DNA of 64,000 nt. Source: Kuschelorhynchus macadamiae (lineage: Eukaryota; Arthropoda; Insecta; Coleoptera; Curculionidae). Under the pieces are notes generated by a model. That model was not told the DNA's origin. It worked only from the letters and a program-made list of their open reading frames with translations, and ran no database searches. Positions 21,647 to 33,789 of the stretch are shown one piece after another. The stretch lies in assembly GCA_030620095.1 (NCBI GenBank), contig JAUTXW010001345.1, positions 1,377,001-1,441,000 on the forward strand, written 5' to 3'. A program made the translations under genes and the position numbers. Positions within the stretch are counted from its first letter, which is position 1, and each line of letters starts with the position of its first letter.

Positions 21647-23730
21647 AGTAGGGGAAAGTGTTGTACCTCGGACCGCTTCAAATGTCACTTCATGTATTGC
21701 AGTTTCCTTTTACCGATATTGCTAATAAGTTACCTACTTGCACACTACAGATGTCTCAACATTAACAGTGACTTTTAAAGTCAGTGTCCTCAACATAAAG
21801 CGAAGCACTTTGTAGTAACAGCATGTTTGTTTTCTGTCAGGTGCGATAGTTAATTCATCTTCAAAACTAATATCTGTTCATCTGTGTCATCTTTAAGGGC
21901 AAGTTTTAGAAGATTTTATTACAACTTTTTATTCTGCATGCATGTGGTCGAAGGGAATTTTTTTTTTTTTTTGAAATGTGAAAAGTCGCTATATTTTTCA
22001 TTTTATATTAAAAATGAACCAATATTTCTTCCTTTCCAGATTGTGTAAAAATGCCACGAAGTAAAAGTGGTAAGAAACGTGACAAGTTTTGCAAATTGTA
22101 AGGGTGTTTTGTCTAGAGGAGCTTTTTCTGCACAACCTATTTGGAACATTGATGAAACAGGCATGACAACGGTGCACGTTCCACCTAAAATTAACTGTCC
22201 CAAAGGAGTTAAACAAGTTCATGACAAGTGGTGAGCGTAATCAAAACATCACTTTAATTGCGGTCATATATGCAATTGGAAATGCGATTCCACCATTGAT
22301 ATTTCCACAGATACATTTCAAGACCAATATGCATTTGGAGCGAGTAACCCTTTAGGCTGGTCAAATCATGATCTATTTTATCAGTTTATGCAACATTTTG
22401 CGAATCGGGTCAAGGCGAATATCGATAAAACTATGAATGTTTTATTGGATAATCATGATCGCCATATCAGTATACAGACGATTGACTTTCGCAAAGCAAA
22501 TAAAGTTACACTGGTTACCTTCAATCCTCACACGACCCACAAATGTTAACCACTGAACAAGTTAGTATTTGGCCCCTTAAAATCATACTATAACACACAG
22601 CTTGTAATGAATGGATGTTAATGCACCCCGCTTAACCAATACCGATATATGATGTAGGAGAACTCATTGGTAAAGCATTTCCTCGGACTTTCACAACTTT
22701 AAATGTTCAAAAGTAATTCAAAGTATAAGGCGTCTATCCATTATACGAAAAAATGTTTCAAGAAGATGAATTCCTAACTAGCTACGTAACCAGGAGACCC
22801 AGGACTCCAAAAGTGTTAGTTTGCCATCTACATTTAATGCAGATTAATATTCAGTTACCTGTTCTTCACTGATACCACCTACAGCTATTGCGGATTCATC
22901 TTTAGTTGCCTGCTCTTCACCGGAACGAAGTCAATCGTTTATCACACCTGAAGCATTGCGCCCATTTCCTAAAGGAACTAGTCGAAAGAAAACTGATGGT
23001 CGTCCAAAAAGCAAGTCGCGTGTTCTAACGGACACTTCAGAAAAGAACTAGAACGAAAGAGAGATATTAAAGCCGTTAAAAATTTTTCCAAAAATTTTCC
23101 GACAAACGTCAAAGCCTCAGTTGATAAAAAAAAAGAATTTGATTCTTCTGGAGGTGAGTCAAGTCTTTCAATGTCATCTGATGACTATGAGAGAGAATTT
23201 CTAGAAATTGATTTCATGAAGGTGATTTTGTACATACTAGTAAAGGTGGCAGGAAAGAAAACAATAAAATACTATGTTGGGGAAATTATAAATGTTGGCG
23301 ATAATAATGAACTCAGATACCTAAGGAGAGTTAATAACACATACATTTGTTAATGGTTCAACGGAAATTTATGATTTTTGTTCAACTGATTTAGTTTGTA
23401 AGTTACCACAACCAAAAACCTTAAAAAGTACTGCTCGAAAAGGCTCAAATTAAGTTAATGTCAATTAATGTTATTCTTGACTAGAATATCAAAGTTTTGT
23501 TTCTATCATTATTTTTCTGTTGAGACAAAGGTACAATCGGTTGAGGACCAAGGTACATGAAGAGTTTGTACCACGGACCGTTTTGCAGTACTTAATAAAC
23601 AGTTTAGTTTCTGCTGAAATTTAAATAAAGTAAATCGATAAATTAATTAAATTATAATAAATAAATTAACACAAAACAATGCAGCACTAATTACAAAAAG
23701 TGGACTAAGGTACAACACTTTCCTCTGCCG
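21647..23730 (+). mobile_element. Pogo-like DNA transposon with TA target duplication
   Basis: The ends read AGTAGGGGAAAGTGTTGTACC at the left and, in reverse complement, CGGCAGAGGAAAGTGTTGTACC at the right, an imperfect inverted repeat of about 25 bp. TA flanks both sides (21645-21646 and 23731-23732). Length 2084 bp. The interior carries a pogo/Tigger-type DDE transposase remnant, in line with the TA duplication of that group. Confidence 0.85.
22051..23450 (+). pseudogene. Pogo/Tigger-type (DDE_1) transposase, internally deleted and frameshifted
   Basis: The reading begins MPRSKSGKKRDKF at 22051, a typical start, but meets a stop at once and jumps to the catalytic region, so the CENP-B-like helix-turn-helix domains are missing. 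The core reads QPIWNIDETGMTTVHVPPK (first Asp), ANPLGWSNHDLF-like residues near 22345, VLLDNHDRHISIQ (second Asp, near 22445) and TFNPHTTHK, then VFGP..YYNTACNEWM-like and YDVGELIGKAFPRTFTT residues with several frame changes. A basic and Ser-rich tail follows (SSDDYERE; GKKTIKYYVGEI near 23250). Inactive. Confidence 0.82.
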
Positions 23731-23732
23731 TA

Positions 23733-24377
23733 AAGTAGGGTGGCAATCACTCCCAGTGGTGAATGTGGCCAAAATTCCGAAAAAGTTTAAAATATAGTCT
23801 GAAACTTTTTTGCACGTGCACACCAATATCTACAAAAATAGTTAAAGCCACTTGCGGCCATGAAATATGTTAAATATCACCATATAAGTAAATCGGCTTT
23901 TGGTGTTTTTTAGTCCAATTCAATAAAAAAAAAAAATCTCAAAAATGTAACATATAACACAAACAACTTGGTCGTAACGACATAGAATTTTTAAAATTGA
24001 GGCATTCTGTTGTGTTTCTGTGTTCATTAGATTCTTGTACATAAGGCATGTTTATGATTTTCAGGAAACCGTTTCTGGTTTTTTTAAATAATTGGTGGCC
24101 ATTTTCATCATAATTTTGCATTTCCGGGGTGAAGGGCCACAACAAATATCTTTTTTACGACACGATACTCGCATCGTTATTCACTCCAGGTTTGTAACGT
24201 TTCTAATGTTTATAGAATTTTTTAATGTTTTCCTAAATAAAATGTGGTTTTTGAGAGTTTTTTTGTTTAAAATATTATTGAATATAAAAGCGGTAGAGAA
24301 TAGCTATATGTGAAAATAAACGAACGGCCAGGCTATTGTAACCCCAAAATACAAGGTGAATCGGACCACCCGCAAAA
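23733..24377. other. Non-coding
   Basis: No gene or repeat recognised. The two overlapping short frames near 23939-24313 have no known relatives. Confidence 0.4.
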
Positions 24378-24559
<182 letters not shown>

Positions 24560-25244
24560 CGGGTCACACAGAACATAGGGTACACGGTAATTTTTTTACC
24601 TTTTCAGATATCGCTTTGAAACTTAGGTACGTTTAGTAACTTATGTACTTATACTCAACTTCAATATATTAAAGGGAACCCTGTATATATTTTTTTCATA
24701 GTCGTATTCTAGGCAAAATTTCCTTTCCAATGATGGTTCACAAGTTATATTTTTCTTCCAAAATGGCGGCACTAATATAATATAAAACAAAAGACAGTGT
24801 CAAACTTCTGAGGTGACCTGATTAAAATGAAGCTTTTTAGGTTAGAAAAAGCATGAAAGCATGTTATTATGTTTTTTTCGAAATAATACGCCTCTTCGAA
24901 AAAAAAATTAAAATGACTACTTTTAATGTAATTTTCTGCCAAAATTTAAATTAGACCTTGTATATTTTATTTATCCGTTGAATTTCCCGTTAAATTACGT
25001 TTGCAATAATGTTCCACAAGATATCCTTTTGTCGTTAAATTACAACATTTCGATTTTTCCTCCGAGCTACATAATTTTTTATCGGGGAAACTACTGAATC
25101 AAAATTTACCATTTTTATTAGTTAACCTATGTTAGATTTATTTACCCATCATTTTTGGAAGACAATAACTAAGTATTTTATTTAGTCTCAACGTATGTCA
25201 GATTTGTTTATAACATTTAAACTTAAATACCTATACCTGTATAA

Positions 25245-27690
25245 CAGGGGCGTGCAGTCCATGGAAGCAAGGCAGTGCTTCCCAAAAAAAAAATTACAAA
25301 ACATCTAAAATGTAATTTTTGAAATAGGAAACCATTAATTTAGTTTATATTAAAAATGCTAAAATATTATCTTAATTATCACGCCCATAATAAATGCGGC
25401 CTTGACTCCGACCGAGCGACAATAGAAAATGGAATAGAACCTATGCGGGCTGCTAGCTTCTCTGCAGCCAAGTCCTGTATGCTTGATTTCATGTGAATCG
25501 AGCCATAGGTTATTGAACTTTCCACCAGATGTTTACAATTTTTGCATTTCAGTCGCGTGCTTTAAGTGGGGGCAGAAGCTATCGTTGGAGTAGGTTCTTT
25601 GTTTGAACGGCTATCCGTGTGTTGTGAGATACGTACGTCGCGTCGTGCGTGGTGCGATATGGAAGACAATAATACGGACTTGGATATGCAAAAACCGTAA
25701 ACTTCGGCTGTCGGTAATAACGTTGAAAATGTTGGAGAATTTAGTAAGAAGAGTGTGTGTGAATATGTGGTGTGTGTCTTAATAATAAAGGAATTAAACA
25801 TTAAACTTTGCTGATAAGCTTCACAATAATTTCCAAAGGAAGGGCAAAACCGCCTATGAAAAATTTAACCACAAAAATGAAAAACTGTATTAGACATTTT
25901 TATCCGGAAAAACAATACGAACAATTTAAATGGCTAACAGGGTGTGAAAATATAAGTAAATGATTTTGTTGGCCATGTTTAGTTTTGAAAATGAAAAAGG
26001 TCTCTGGAATAAAACTGGTTTTTCCGATTTAAACAATTTCTATAAAGCCGTAAAGACACATTGCGTCCAGGCCGTCATAAAAGAAAAAGTCTTCGGCAAA
26101 ATCAGAATTGAACACGCCCTTAATAAACAATTGGAAATTAGTCACCGCCAACACAATGAACTAGTCGATAACAATAGGCAAATATTAAGAAGACTTATCG
26201 ATGATGTTTGTTTTCTCGGACAGCACGAATTGGGATTTAGAGGTCATGACGAAATATGGGTTTTTTCAAATAGAAGAAATTTTCAAGATTTACTTAGTTT
26301 AATGGCTAAATATGATGATTGCTTAAAAAATGGTTTAGAACAGTCTAGCGTTTTTCGCGGAACGTCGAATCGAATTCAGAATGATTTAATTTCCGCTGTT
26401 GCAACCATTATTCTAAAAAGAATTAAGCAGATTGGCGAGGCGCCGTTCTGGACGAAACAACTGATATCACTAATTTTAGCCAATTATCTATAGTAATACG
26501 CTACGTTAAAATAGACGAAAGTATTCAAGAGCGATTTTTATGTTTTAAGAATGGGTCCGAAAACCGTACAGCAGATGCACTATATACCGTAGTTTATAAC
26601 GTTACTAAAGAAATTAATGGAGAGAAAAAATTAGTTGCTCAAAGCTATGATGGAGCTGCAGTGATGGCAAGACAATTAGGGGGTCTGCAAGCTAAAGTTC
26701 GAGAAACTTTAACACATTAAAGAATGTAAAGTATTTTTCGTTACTTCAAGTGGCATGGCTGTTTTTTTTTCCAAGTCAACAAAACGTACACAAGCTTTGG
26801 ACTCCATTGTCCACAAACGATTGCCCAAAGTAGCTCCTCCAAGATGGAACTATAATGGAAGACTTGTGTTAACACTATCTGAAAATCGTGAATCACTGAT
26901 TGAACTATTTGAGAATATAATAGAAAATAATGAAATGTGGGACTCAAAAGCAACAAATAGTTCGAGGGGTTTTTTGGACTGTTTGAAACGAGATTTTAAT
27001 TTTAATTATTTGTTGAACATATTTTGAGAAATATTTCCATTCTCGGACAATGTTTTTAATATATTACAAACAAAAACAAATGATATTGCTTTTTGCCTAA
27101 AAAAAGTAGATGATTTTAAGTCCATGTTAAGCCAAAAAATGACTTTGACCTATTTTGGGAGAAAACGATGACGTTAAATGTAGAGCCACAAGCCAAGCCT
27201 CTTCGAACAGACAAGGTGGGAGATGTTCAAACATCATACAGACGCCTCTTTTAATAATCGATCAAATTCAGCAACAAATAAACTATAGATTTAACGGTTT
27301 AAATGATTTTAAATTCCTCGAGCTCTGCAATTTTGATGCATTGGAAAAACTTTTCCAGAAGATGCGTTTAAATCTCTTCTTCTTCATTATAGCCAGTTCT
27401 TCGACCGAGTGTTATGCGATCTTTACGAAACTGATGACATTAGCGCTAAAAATAACGCTAAGGAACTAATGCAATTTTTAAAAGACAAGGTGCTGGAAGA
27501 TGTCTACACCGAAGTGTCGAAATTGTGTGAATTAGTATTGACAATACCTGCCACAAGTTCGTCAGTAGAACGCAATTTTTTAACACTTAAACGTATAAAA
27601 AATTTCGGGAATTCAACGGGGCAGGAGAGACTTTCGCATACATCGCAGTTGTCCATTCTAATACTCATACCTGAAAATTCCAGTTTATAG
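25245..27690 (+). mobile_element. hAT relic (ZMYM1-like), left end present, right end lost
   Basis: The left end CAGGGGCGTGCAGTCCATGG has the form of hAT termini. Directly before it is CTGTATAA, an eight-base candidate target duplication. The matching uninterrupted sequence (TTATACAG, inverted) occurs in the opposite arm near 28093, consistent with an insertion at that site in the left arm only. The expected ACGCCCCTG right end is missing; the coding end runs into the hairpin at 27655-28113. Confidence 0.7.
25659..27690 (+). pseudogene. hAT transposase of the ZMYM1/TTF-finger type, broken
   Basis: Start at 25659 (MEDNNTDLDMQKP, then stop). After further frame changes it reads FYPEKQYEQFKWLTGCENIS and, past a stop, FCWPCLLFSFENEKGLWNKTG, the TTF-type zinc-finger region of ZMYM1-like proteins. 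An open stretch at 25960-26493 continues into LDETTDITNFSQLSIVIRYV (first catalytic Asp), AQSYDGAAVMARQLGG (second Asp, near 26650), FFSKSTKRTQALD, and the C-terminal dimerisation region LTIPATSSSVERNF with RIKNFG..STGQERLS (near 27540-27630). At least four stops or frame changes; inactive. Confidence 0.85.
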
Positions 27691-28113
27691 AAATAGGTAA
27701 ACTGGCCATTTTATTGTTATACAAACGTGACAGTTGTTAATATAAGCATTTTAAAATAATTTTTGCTTATATTAATTTGAAGTTTATTTGTTTCTAGATG
27801 GTTGCTTACGATCGTTCAACGTAAATGTAGCTTAAATCGCATACTTCAACCGCCAATAACCAGATAATGATGGGCGTATTATGCTATTTTGTTTTTCATA
27901 GCCTACTACTTTTTCCCAATGTATGCGATTTAAGCTGCATTTACGTTGAACGATCGTAAGCATCTAGCGAAAATTATTTTAAAATGCTTATAGTAATCAA
28001 CTGTCACGTTTTTATAAAAATAAAATGGCCAGTTTACCAATGTCTATAAACTGGAATATAGACATTAGAGTATTAGAATCGCTACCACTGCTTATACAGG
28101 TATGAGTATAAAA
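27655..28113. repeat. Inverted duplication, arms about 190-200 bp, loop about 70 bp
   Basis: TGGTTGCTTACGATCGTTCA..AACGTAAATG(T/C)AGCTTAAATCGCATAC near 27800-27845 is mirrored at about 27920-27962. The outer parts GTAAACTGGCCATTTTAT, ACGTGACAGTTG, ATAAGCATTTTAAAATAAT and CATACCTG also match, with one arm carrying an insert of about 35 bp. The start of the left arm overlaps the last codons of the hAT reading frame. It could fold as a long hairpin. Confidence 0.85.
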
Positions 28114-28671
28114 TGGACAACATAGGCCTGATCATCAAGTTTAAATGTTATAAACAAATCTGACACTGTTGATAGTAAATAGAAGACTTAATTATTGACT
28201 ACTAAAAATGATGGGTAATTAAACGGATAAATAAGATATACCAAGTCCTAGTTAAATTTCGGAAGATAACTTACATTAACAGTAGACATTTTTATTTTTT
28301 TTTCTCGAAAAGGCGTAATATTTTCAAAAACACAATAATATGCTTTCATGCTTTTTCTAACCTAACAAGATTTTATTTTGTGTGTTATATGGTGAATATA
28401 ACGTTTTTCACCGATTTTAGTGCCGCCATTTTGGAAGAAAAATAAATGTGATACATCATTGGAAAGTGAATTTTACACAGAATACGAATATGAAAAAAAA
28501 TACAGCGTTCTATTTAATATATTAAGGTTTAGATCACTTCCGGTTAAACCGGAAGTGATGTATAATGCAATTATCTGTCAAAATATACATTTTAATAAGT
28601 TAATAAACATATCTAAGTTACAAAGCGATATCTGGAAAATTAGAGCGAGTACCCTATGTTCTGTATCACTC

Positions 28672-28673
<2 letters not shown>

Positions 28674-28735
<62 letters not shown>

Positions 28736-28745
28736 TAGATATATA
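28674..28745. repeat. TA microsatellite with GATA-like interruptions
   Basis: TA run of about 58 bp, then ATAGATAGATATATAT. It joins the right arm of the inverted composite to the 3' end of the next retroelement. Confidence 0.9.
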
Positions 28746-29372
28746 TATTCAAATTCAAATTCAGTTCAAAACTTTTTATTTGCCTTATAAGATATACAAA
28801 CAATTGAAATACAGAATTTTAGAAATAAATTGAAATACAAAATATTGGAATGTAAAAATTCAACAAAATATTAGAATATAAAAATTTAAATGTCAAGTTT
28901 ATAGGCAAACAGGGTCTGCATAGCGATTTTAACAACCGAGTCAGTGTAATGCAGCCCTTAGAAAATTGAAAAATATCAACGAGATTAATAATTTATAAAT
29001 AATAATGAGCATTAAAACTAATCTTATTATTAAAAAGTGAATATTAAGAATGAAGTATGAGAACAAAAACAAACAAAAACAATATCAATATGTTATAGTT
29101 ATACAGCGGACATCAGGTGGCTCAGAATGCAGGAAGCATGCGCGGGCGGACAATTGAGAGGATGTGGCTAGTATTATAGTTATTATAAGTTAAATTCTAT
29201 TATTTGTTAAAAACTGGCGAGTGCAGCAAACAAAAATATAATTAAAAAATATGTAAATAAATAAAAATCAGTATGAATGAAGAGGTGCCTGTCAATAACT
29301 AATTAAATAAATAAGCAGTAATAGTGTCCATAGAATGCAAAATTCATCGGTTCAAATTAAAATTAGGTTTGC

Positions 29373-29680
<308 letters not shown>

Positions 29681-30327
29681 CCGCCGCGAAATTGTCTTCA
29701 GAACATGTAAAAGTCGAATCTAGATACTCTCTTCTACCGCACGAGGCATATTCCAAAATTTTAACTATTGATAGTGGGAAGTTATGAAGCTATACATTTG
29801 AAAACTGGACCATATTCACCCCGGTTTACGGTACAATATATTTAAAATTATTTAATATGTACTAATCAAATCAGAACAAATTAAAATATATAAACAGTAA
29901 AATATGACATCTACAAGTCTAAATCAAAATTATACAGATATTTCTCCAGCAGAAATTCAGTACTACTCTTTTGAGAAGAGAAATATAAAATTTCTTTAAT
30001 TGAAGCTTACGTTTCAATTAAAGAAGCTCTCTTAAGGTAATCTGGTAAGATTACTCCTGTATCACATCCCACTCCAGATCAGGCCATGAAGAACTGTCTT
30101 TGCTAAAGAAAACGACAGATCCGACAAAGTTATCCCGAAGTATCGCACGTTATATTTAGTTCAAAAAGAAATGTTCCAAAAAACCGTTATCGCTAACACT
30201 TAAAGCAATCTTTGTACAGTTCATTTTTGTACAAACAAAAATATATCCACAAAAAATTTATTTGTGGGTGCGTATAAGTAAACAATCGTAAGAACCACCC
30301 GTAAGCGCCGTTGCCGGATTTACTACT

Positions 30328-31020
30328 TCATGGCATGTTCTGGAGTCGGCTATGCCTATATACATCAGTAATATGATTCCTGACATCTCTATGGGAAAGA
30401 TTTTTAACACATTTTACACTATAATTATTAAAATTAGTAACAAAATACCCATAAACAATCTCAACATACCGAATAAAATTAATTAAAAGTTGTATTCGGT
30501 ACATCATTTGAAATATGCTTGTATTCATAAATCGATTTTTGGGAATAAAAAAATCTTTGACACTTCATCTGACCAAGCTACGCTAATGTTAGATATTTTG
30601 ATATAAACCTCCAATACAGTATTGATTGTTTTATTAGGGTCCACACCAACGAAATTACTGACGCCCAAATAGGAATATTTTTAAGTGTAGAAGTGATATA
30701 CGACAAATGTAGCGAAGAGCAAGGGGCCGAGAAAGTACTTCACTCTTCACACCTCTCCACTCCATTCACCGCATGTAATAACAGTTTGTTGCATACCTTT
30801 AAGGTATGCCAAGGAATCGACCATTACTTTTGATACAATAGTGCCCCAATTTATAAACAACTCTATAATATTTAAAGAATAGAATCGAAAGCTTTGATTA
30901 TGTCGATCCAATCAAGTAAATAACAGTATCTCTCATCAAATCTAAGGCTATATCACTTCTTGTTTGTTTTAGAAGTGTGGTGACATAACTATGATTGGCC
31001 CTAAATCATGTGAAATTTTG
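30328..31020 (-). pseudogene. Reverse transcriptase fragment of the CR1/Jockey-like relic
   Basis: Reading on the minus strand from 31020: FRANHSYVTTLLKQTRSDIA, then WIDIIKAFDSI (the D..KAFD motif with the first catalytic Asp), VDSLAYLKGMQQTVIT, VKYFLGPLLFATFV (the QGSVLGPLLF motif, partly deleted) and, further on, a thumb-like segment FNNYSVKCVKNLSHRD with HSRLQNMP (30528-30328). Several stops and frame changes; the YxDD box was not found. Identification rests on order and spacing of these motifs. Confidence 0.65.
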
Positions 31021-31030
31021 GAATAATAAT

Positions 31031-33184
31031 TATATCGGGAACTCAATGTTCAGCAGGAATCTAATTATGTTTGTAATTCAAATATTTCAACTTATTTTAT
31101 TCCATATATGATTGCTTGTGTTTGATCCTTGACAGTTATTTATTGCTAAAAACAAAATACCTTTTTCTCAGTTTTAATGTTCACACATATTTTTTTTTAG
31201 ATCAACATATTTGAAGTGAATTGAATTTTCTATTTTCTGGAGTTTTAACTTTTACAATTTACAAAATGCTTTGTTCCTTAGGTTAATCATCTTTAATCAA
31301 TCGTTAATCATAAAATGTACCAGCAAATGCTACTTAACTGGAACATGTGCTAATAAATAAAAACATTGTCATTCCTTATTCTTTAACGCGCCTCACTAAA
31401 CTGTATAGTTCGATTAACATATTTTTAGTTTTAAAAATAAAACACTGGGATTTCGATCTAATTATTTGCCTAAAATAACTAGGCATTTCCTAAAAACACT
31501 TAAGTTTCTGTATCTTTTACCACCAAAAAATCACCTACGTTTTATAAAGTCTAAAATATTCAGTCATATTAAAAAAATACCAGTGGTTTGGAAAAATCCT
31601 AGGTGTTTTATAAAAATACTGATCTGGCAACGTCTATGACATACATATATGAAAGATACAGGGAAAGAACCGGCTTAATCTAAAATGTGGTACTTAAATG
31701 TATTAACACTTGCAATATTCAAATAAGTGAAAAACAAGCTTAGTACCTAGTTATAATAAATTAACTTTATCGGTCTATATGAAAAAAAGTCTGCGCAATT
31801 AAATACCACAGTCAAAGTAACACTTTAAAAAATTTAAACTTATTTTTCGCTTTTTAGGGAGTTGGTTCAGGTATTTTGCAGTTCACGGTATTATTTTAAT
31901 GGACATTTTTCCTATTGCATATTTTCACAATAGTTTTTTTTTAGTTTGAGACCTTATATACTTCAGAACGTGTTTTCTCAAATCTTTAAAAATTTAACTA
32001 AACTGGTTCTTTCCTTTTACTCTTCAATTTAAAAATAAAAAATTAAACAACTTTTCTTAATAACGCTTTTTCATATTTTGGCCATTTTTCCTCAAATTCT
32101 ATAAAGAAATGTTTATTTTAACAGGTAACACAAGTTATGTGACTGAATAATCCATTTTTCATCATTATTGAAGAAATAGTTGTAGTAAAATACTGGTTGT
32201 AAAAGACATGATTTTATAATGACCCCTGCTAGCCACAGGCACTGACAATTTTGTAGAGAAAAAATTGTGTCGAAAAGAGGGCCGTTATGACATTGACATA
32301 CTTTGCATATCGAAAAGACATCTTTATGACTGTAAAATAAGTCTTTTTAATAGATTTATCTTATAGTACTTCTCAAAATAAGAAAAAAGTCCAGAAAAGG
32401 TCCGGAATCGCTTTGTTTCCTAGTTTGAGTGCTATAAACTAAATCTATTAAAATATCATTGGTATATTATTTTGTGTATTTTTCTTTTCCCCAACTTTTA
32501 TCTTAAAAAGTGCTCGAATGATTTTGTCGCGACCATGGTAACGTTTACTCAAATTTAACAGCAAAGTTGCCTAATAAAAAAAATCTCACATGATGCGAAC
32601 TTTTTTCAAAGACACGGTATAATGATCGACCCACCGCAATATTTTGAAATTCTTCCTTAGGTGGCCCACCCCAAATTTTGAGATTGTATTTTCAAGTAAT
32701 TCTCAAGCTTCTACAGGGGTCTTACTTTACAAAAGCAATGTATGGTGATACATAAACGGGTGCAAGTATTTACTGAATGCTGTTAAATATAATCAATCAA
32801 TATACGTATGTAATCTTCTCCCTGTTGTATAGTTGCAAATTTGATGATGTTTCTTACTTATTTGATGATAACTATGCATTTAAATCAAAGATCATCAAAC
32901 ATGTATACAAGAGAAACTTATCTTATTTTAGAGTGGATTATTGTTAAAAAAAATTAACAAAAGCAAGAAGACCAAAACAAAGGCATTTAAAAATATGTGT
33001 AAATCTTGTATTATATAATGTCTTTTTTTTAAACTTCCAATATTTTATTTACATAGAAACATTTTTCAAAAATGGTCATTTTCACATCACATTTTAGGTT
33101 TGGACTAAAATTTTGTCTAAAATGTTCCAGTCAAAACCCAAAATGTTCACTAAACTTTTGTCGGGGAAAATTCAAATTTGTCAC
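31031..33184. other. Non-coding
   Basis: AT-rich, no gene. At 31455-31650 a CACTGGGATTT..ACTGATCTGGCAACG block looks like an eroded short element, but no partner end was identified. Confidence 0.4.
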
Positions 33185-33620
33185 AGATACCACAAGGTAG
33201 CTTTTTTGAGAAACACAAAATGGCGTCCATCCACCATGACACACAGGCCGGTGACATAATAAATTAGTTTTTCAGAGTTACTTCATTACCCAAAATTACA
33301 TTTTTTTATTCTGAAAATAATAGAATTTTTACAATAACCCAACTTTCAAGTTTCTATTGGCAGGTTGTTTTAAAATTGATTAAATAACTATTAGTTGTGG
33401 CAATATTTATACTTCTACCTCAGATTTTGCCCAATGATATTGGTCAACCAGTTGTTGAGATATTGTGGAAAAGTTAAGATTGTGCATGGAACTTTTTCGA
33501 GAAAAAACAGTATGGCAGCCGCCCACCATAATGCACAGGCTGATGACAAAATAAATTAGATTTGTGTTTACTTTAACCCCTCTTCCTTCCATATAAAGGA
33601 AAATTTGGCAAAAGAAATCA
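33185..33620. repeat. Diverged direct duplication, period about 290 bp
   Basis: ATGGCGTCCATCCACCATGA then ACAGGCCGGTGACATAATAA near 33221 recurs as ATGGCAGCCGCCCACCATAA then ACAGGCTGATGACAAAATAA near 33512. Both are preceded by a TTTT(T/C)GAGAAA phrase. The block lies just downstream of the THAP gene stop. Confidence 0.6.
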
Positions 33621-33789
33621 TCCTGAAGACCACCTATAATGGCCATCCTACTACAATGCCAATCATATTTTCATGATATCCCATTCCATCTTGTGTGCTT
33701 AACACACTGATTTGTAGGTGTTAGGTTTATCCTTTTCTTAGCTAAATAGCTGCTTTCTTACTTCAGTATTAAAGACTGTTATGTTGTTA

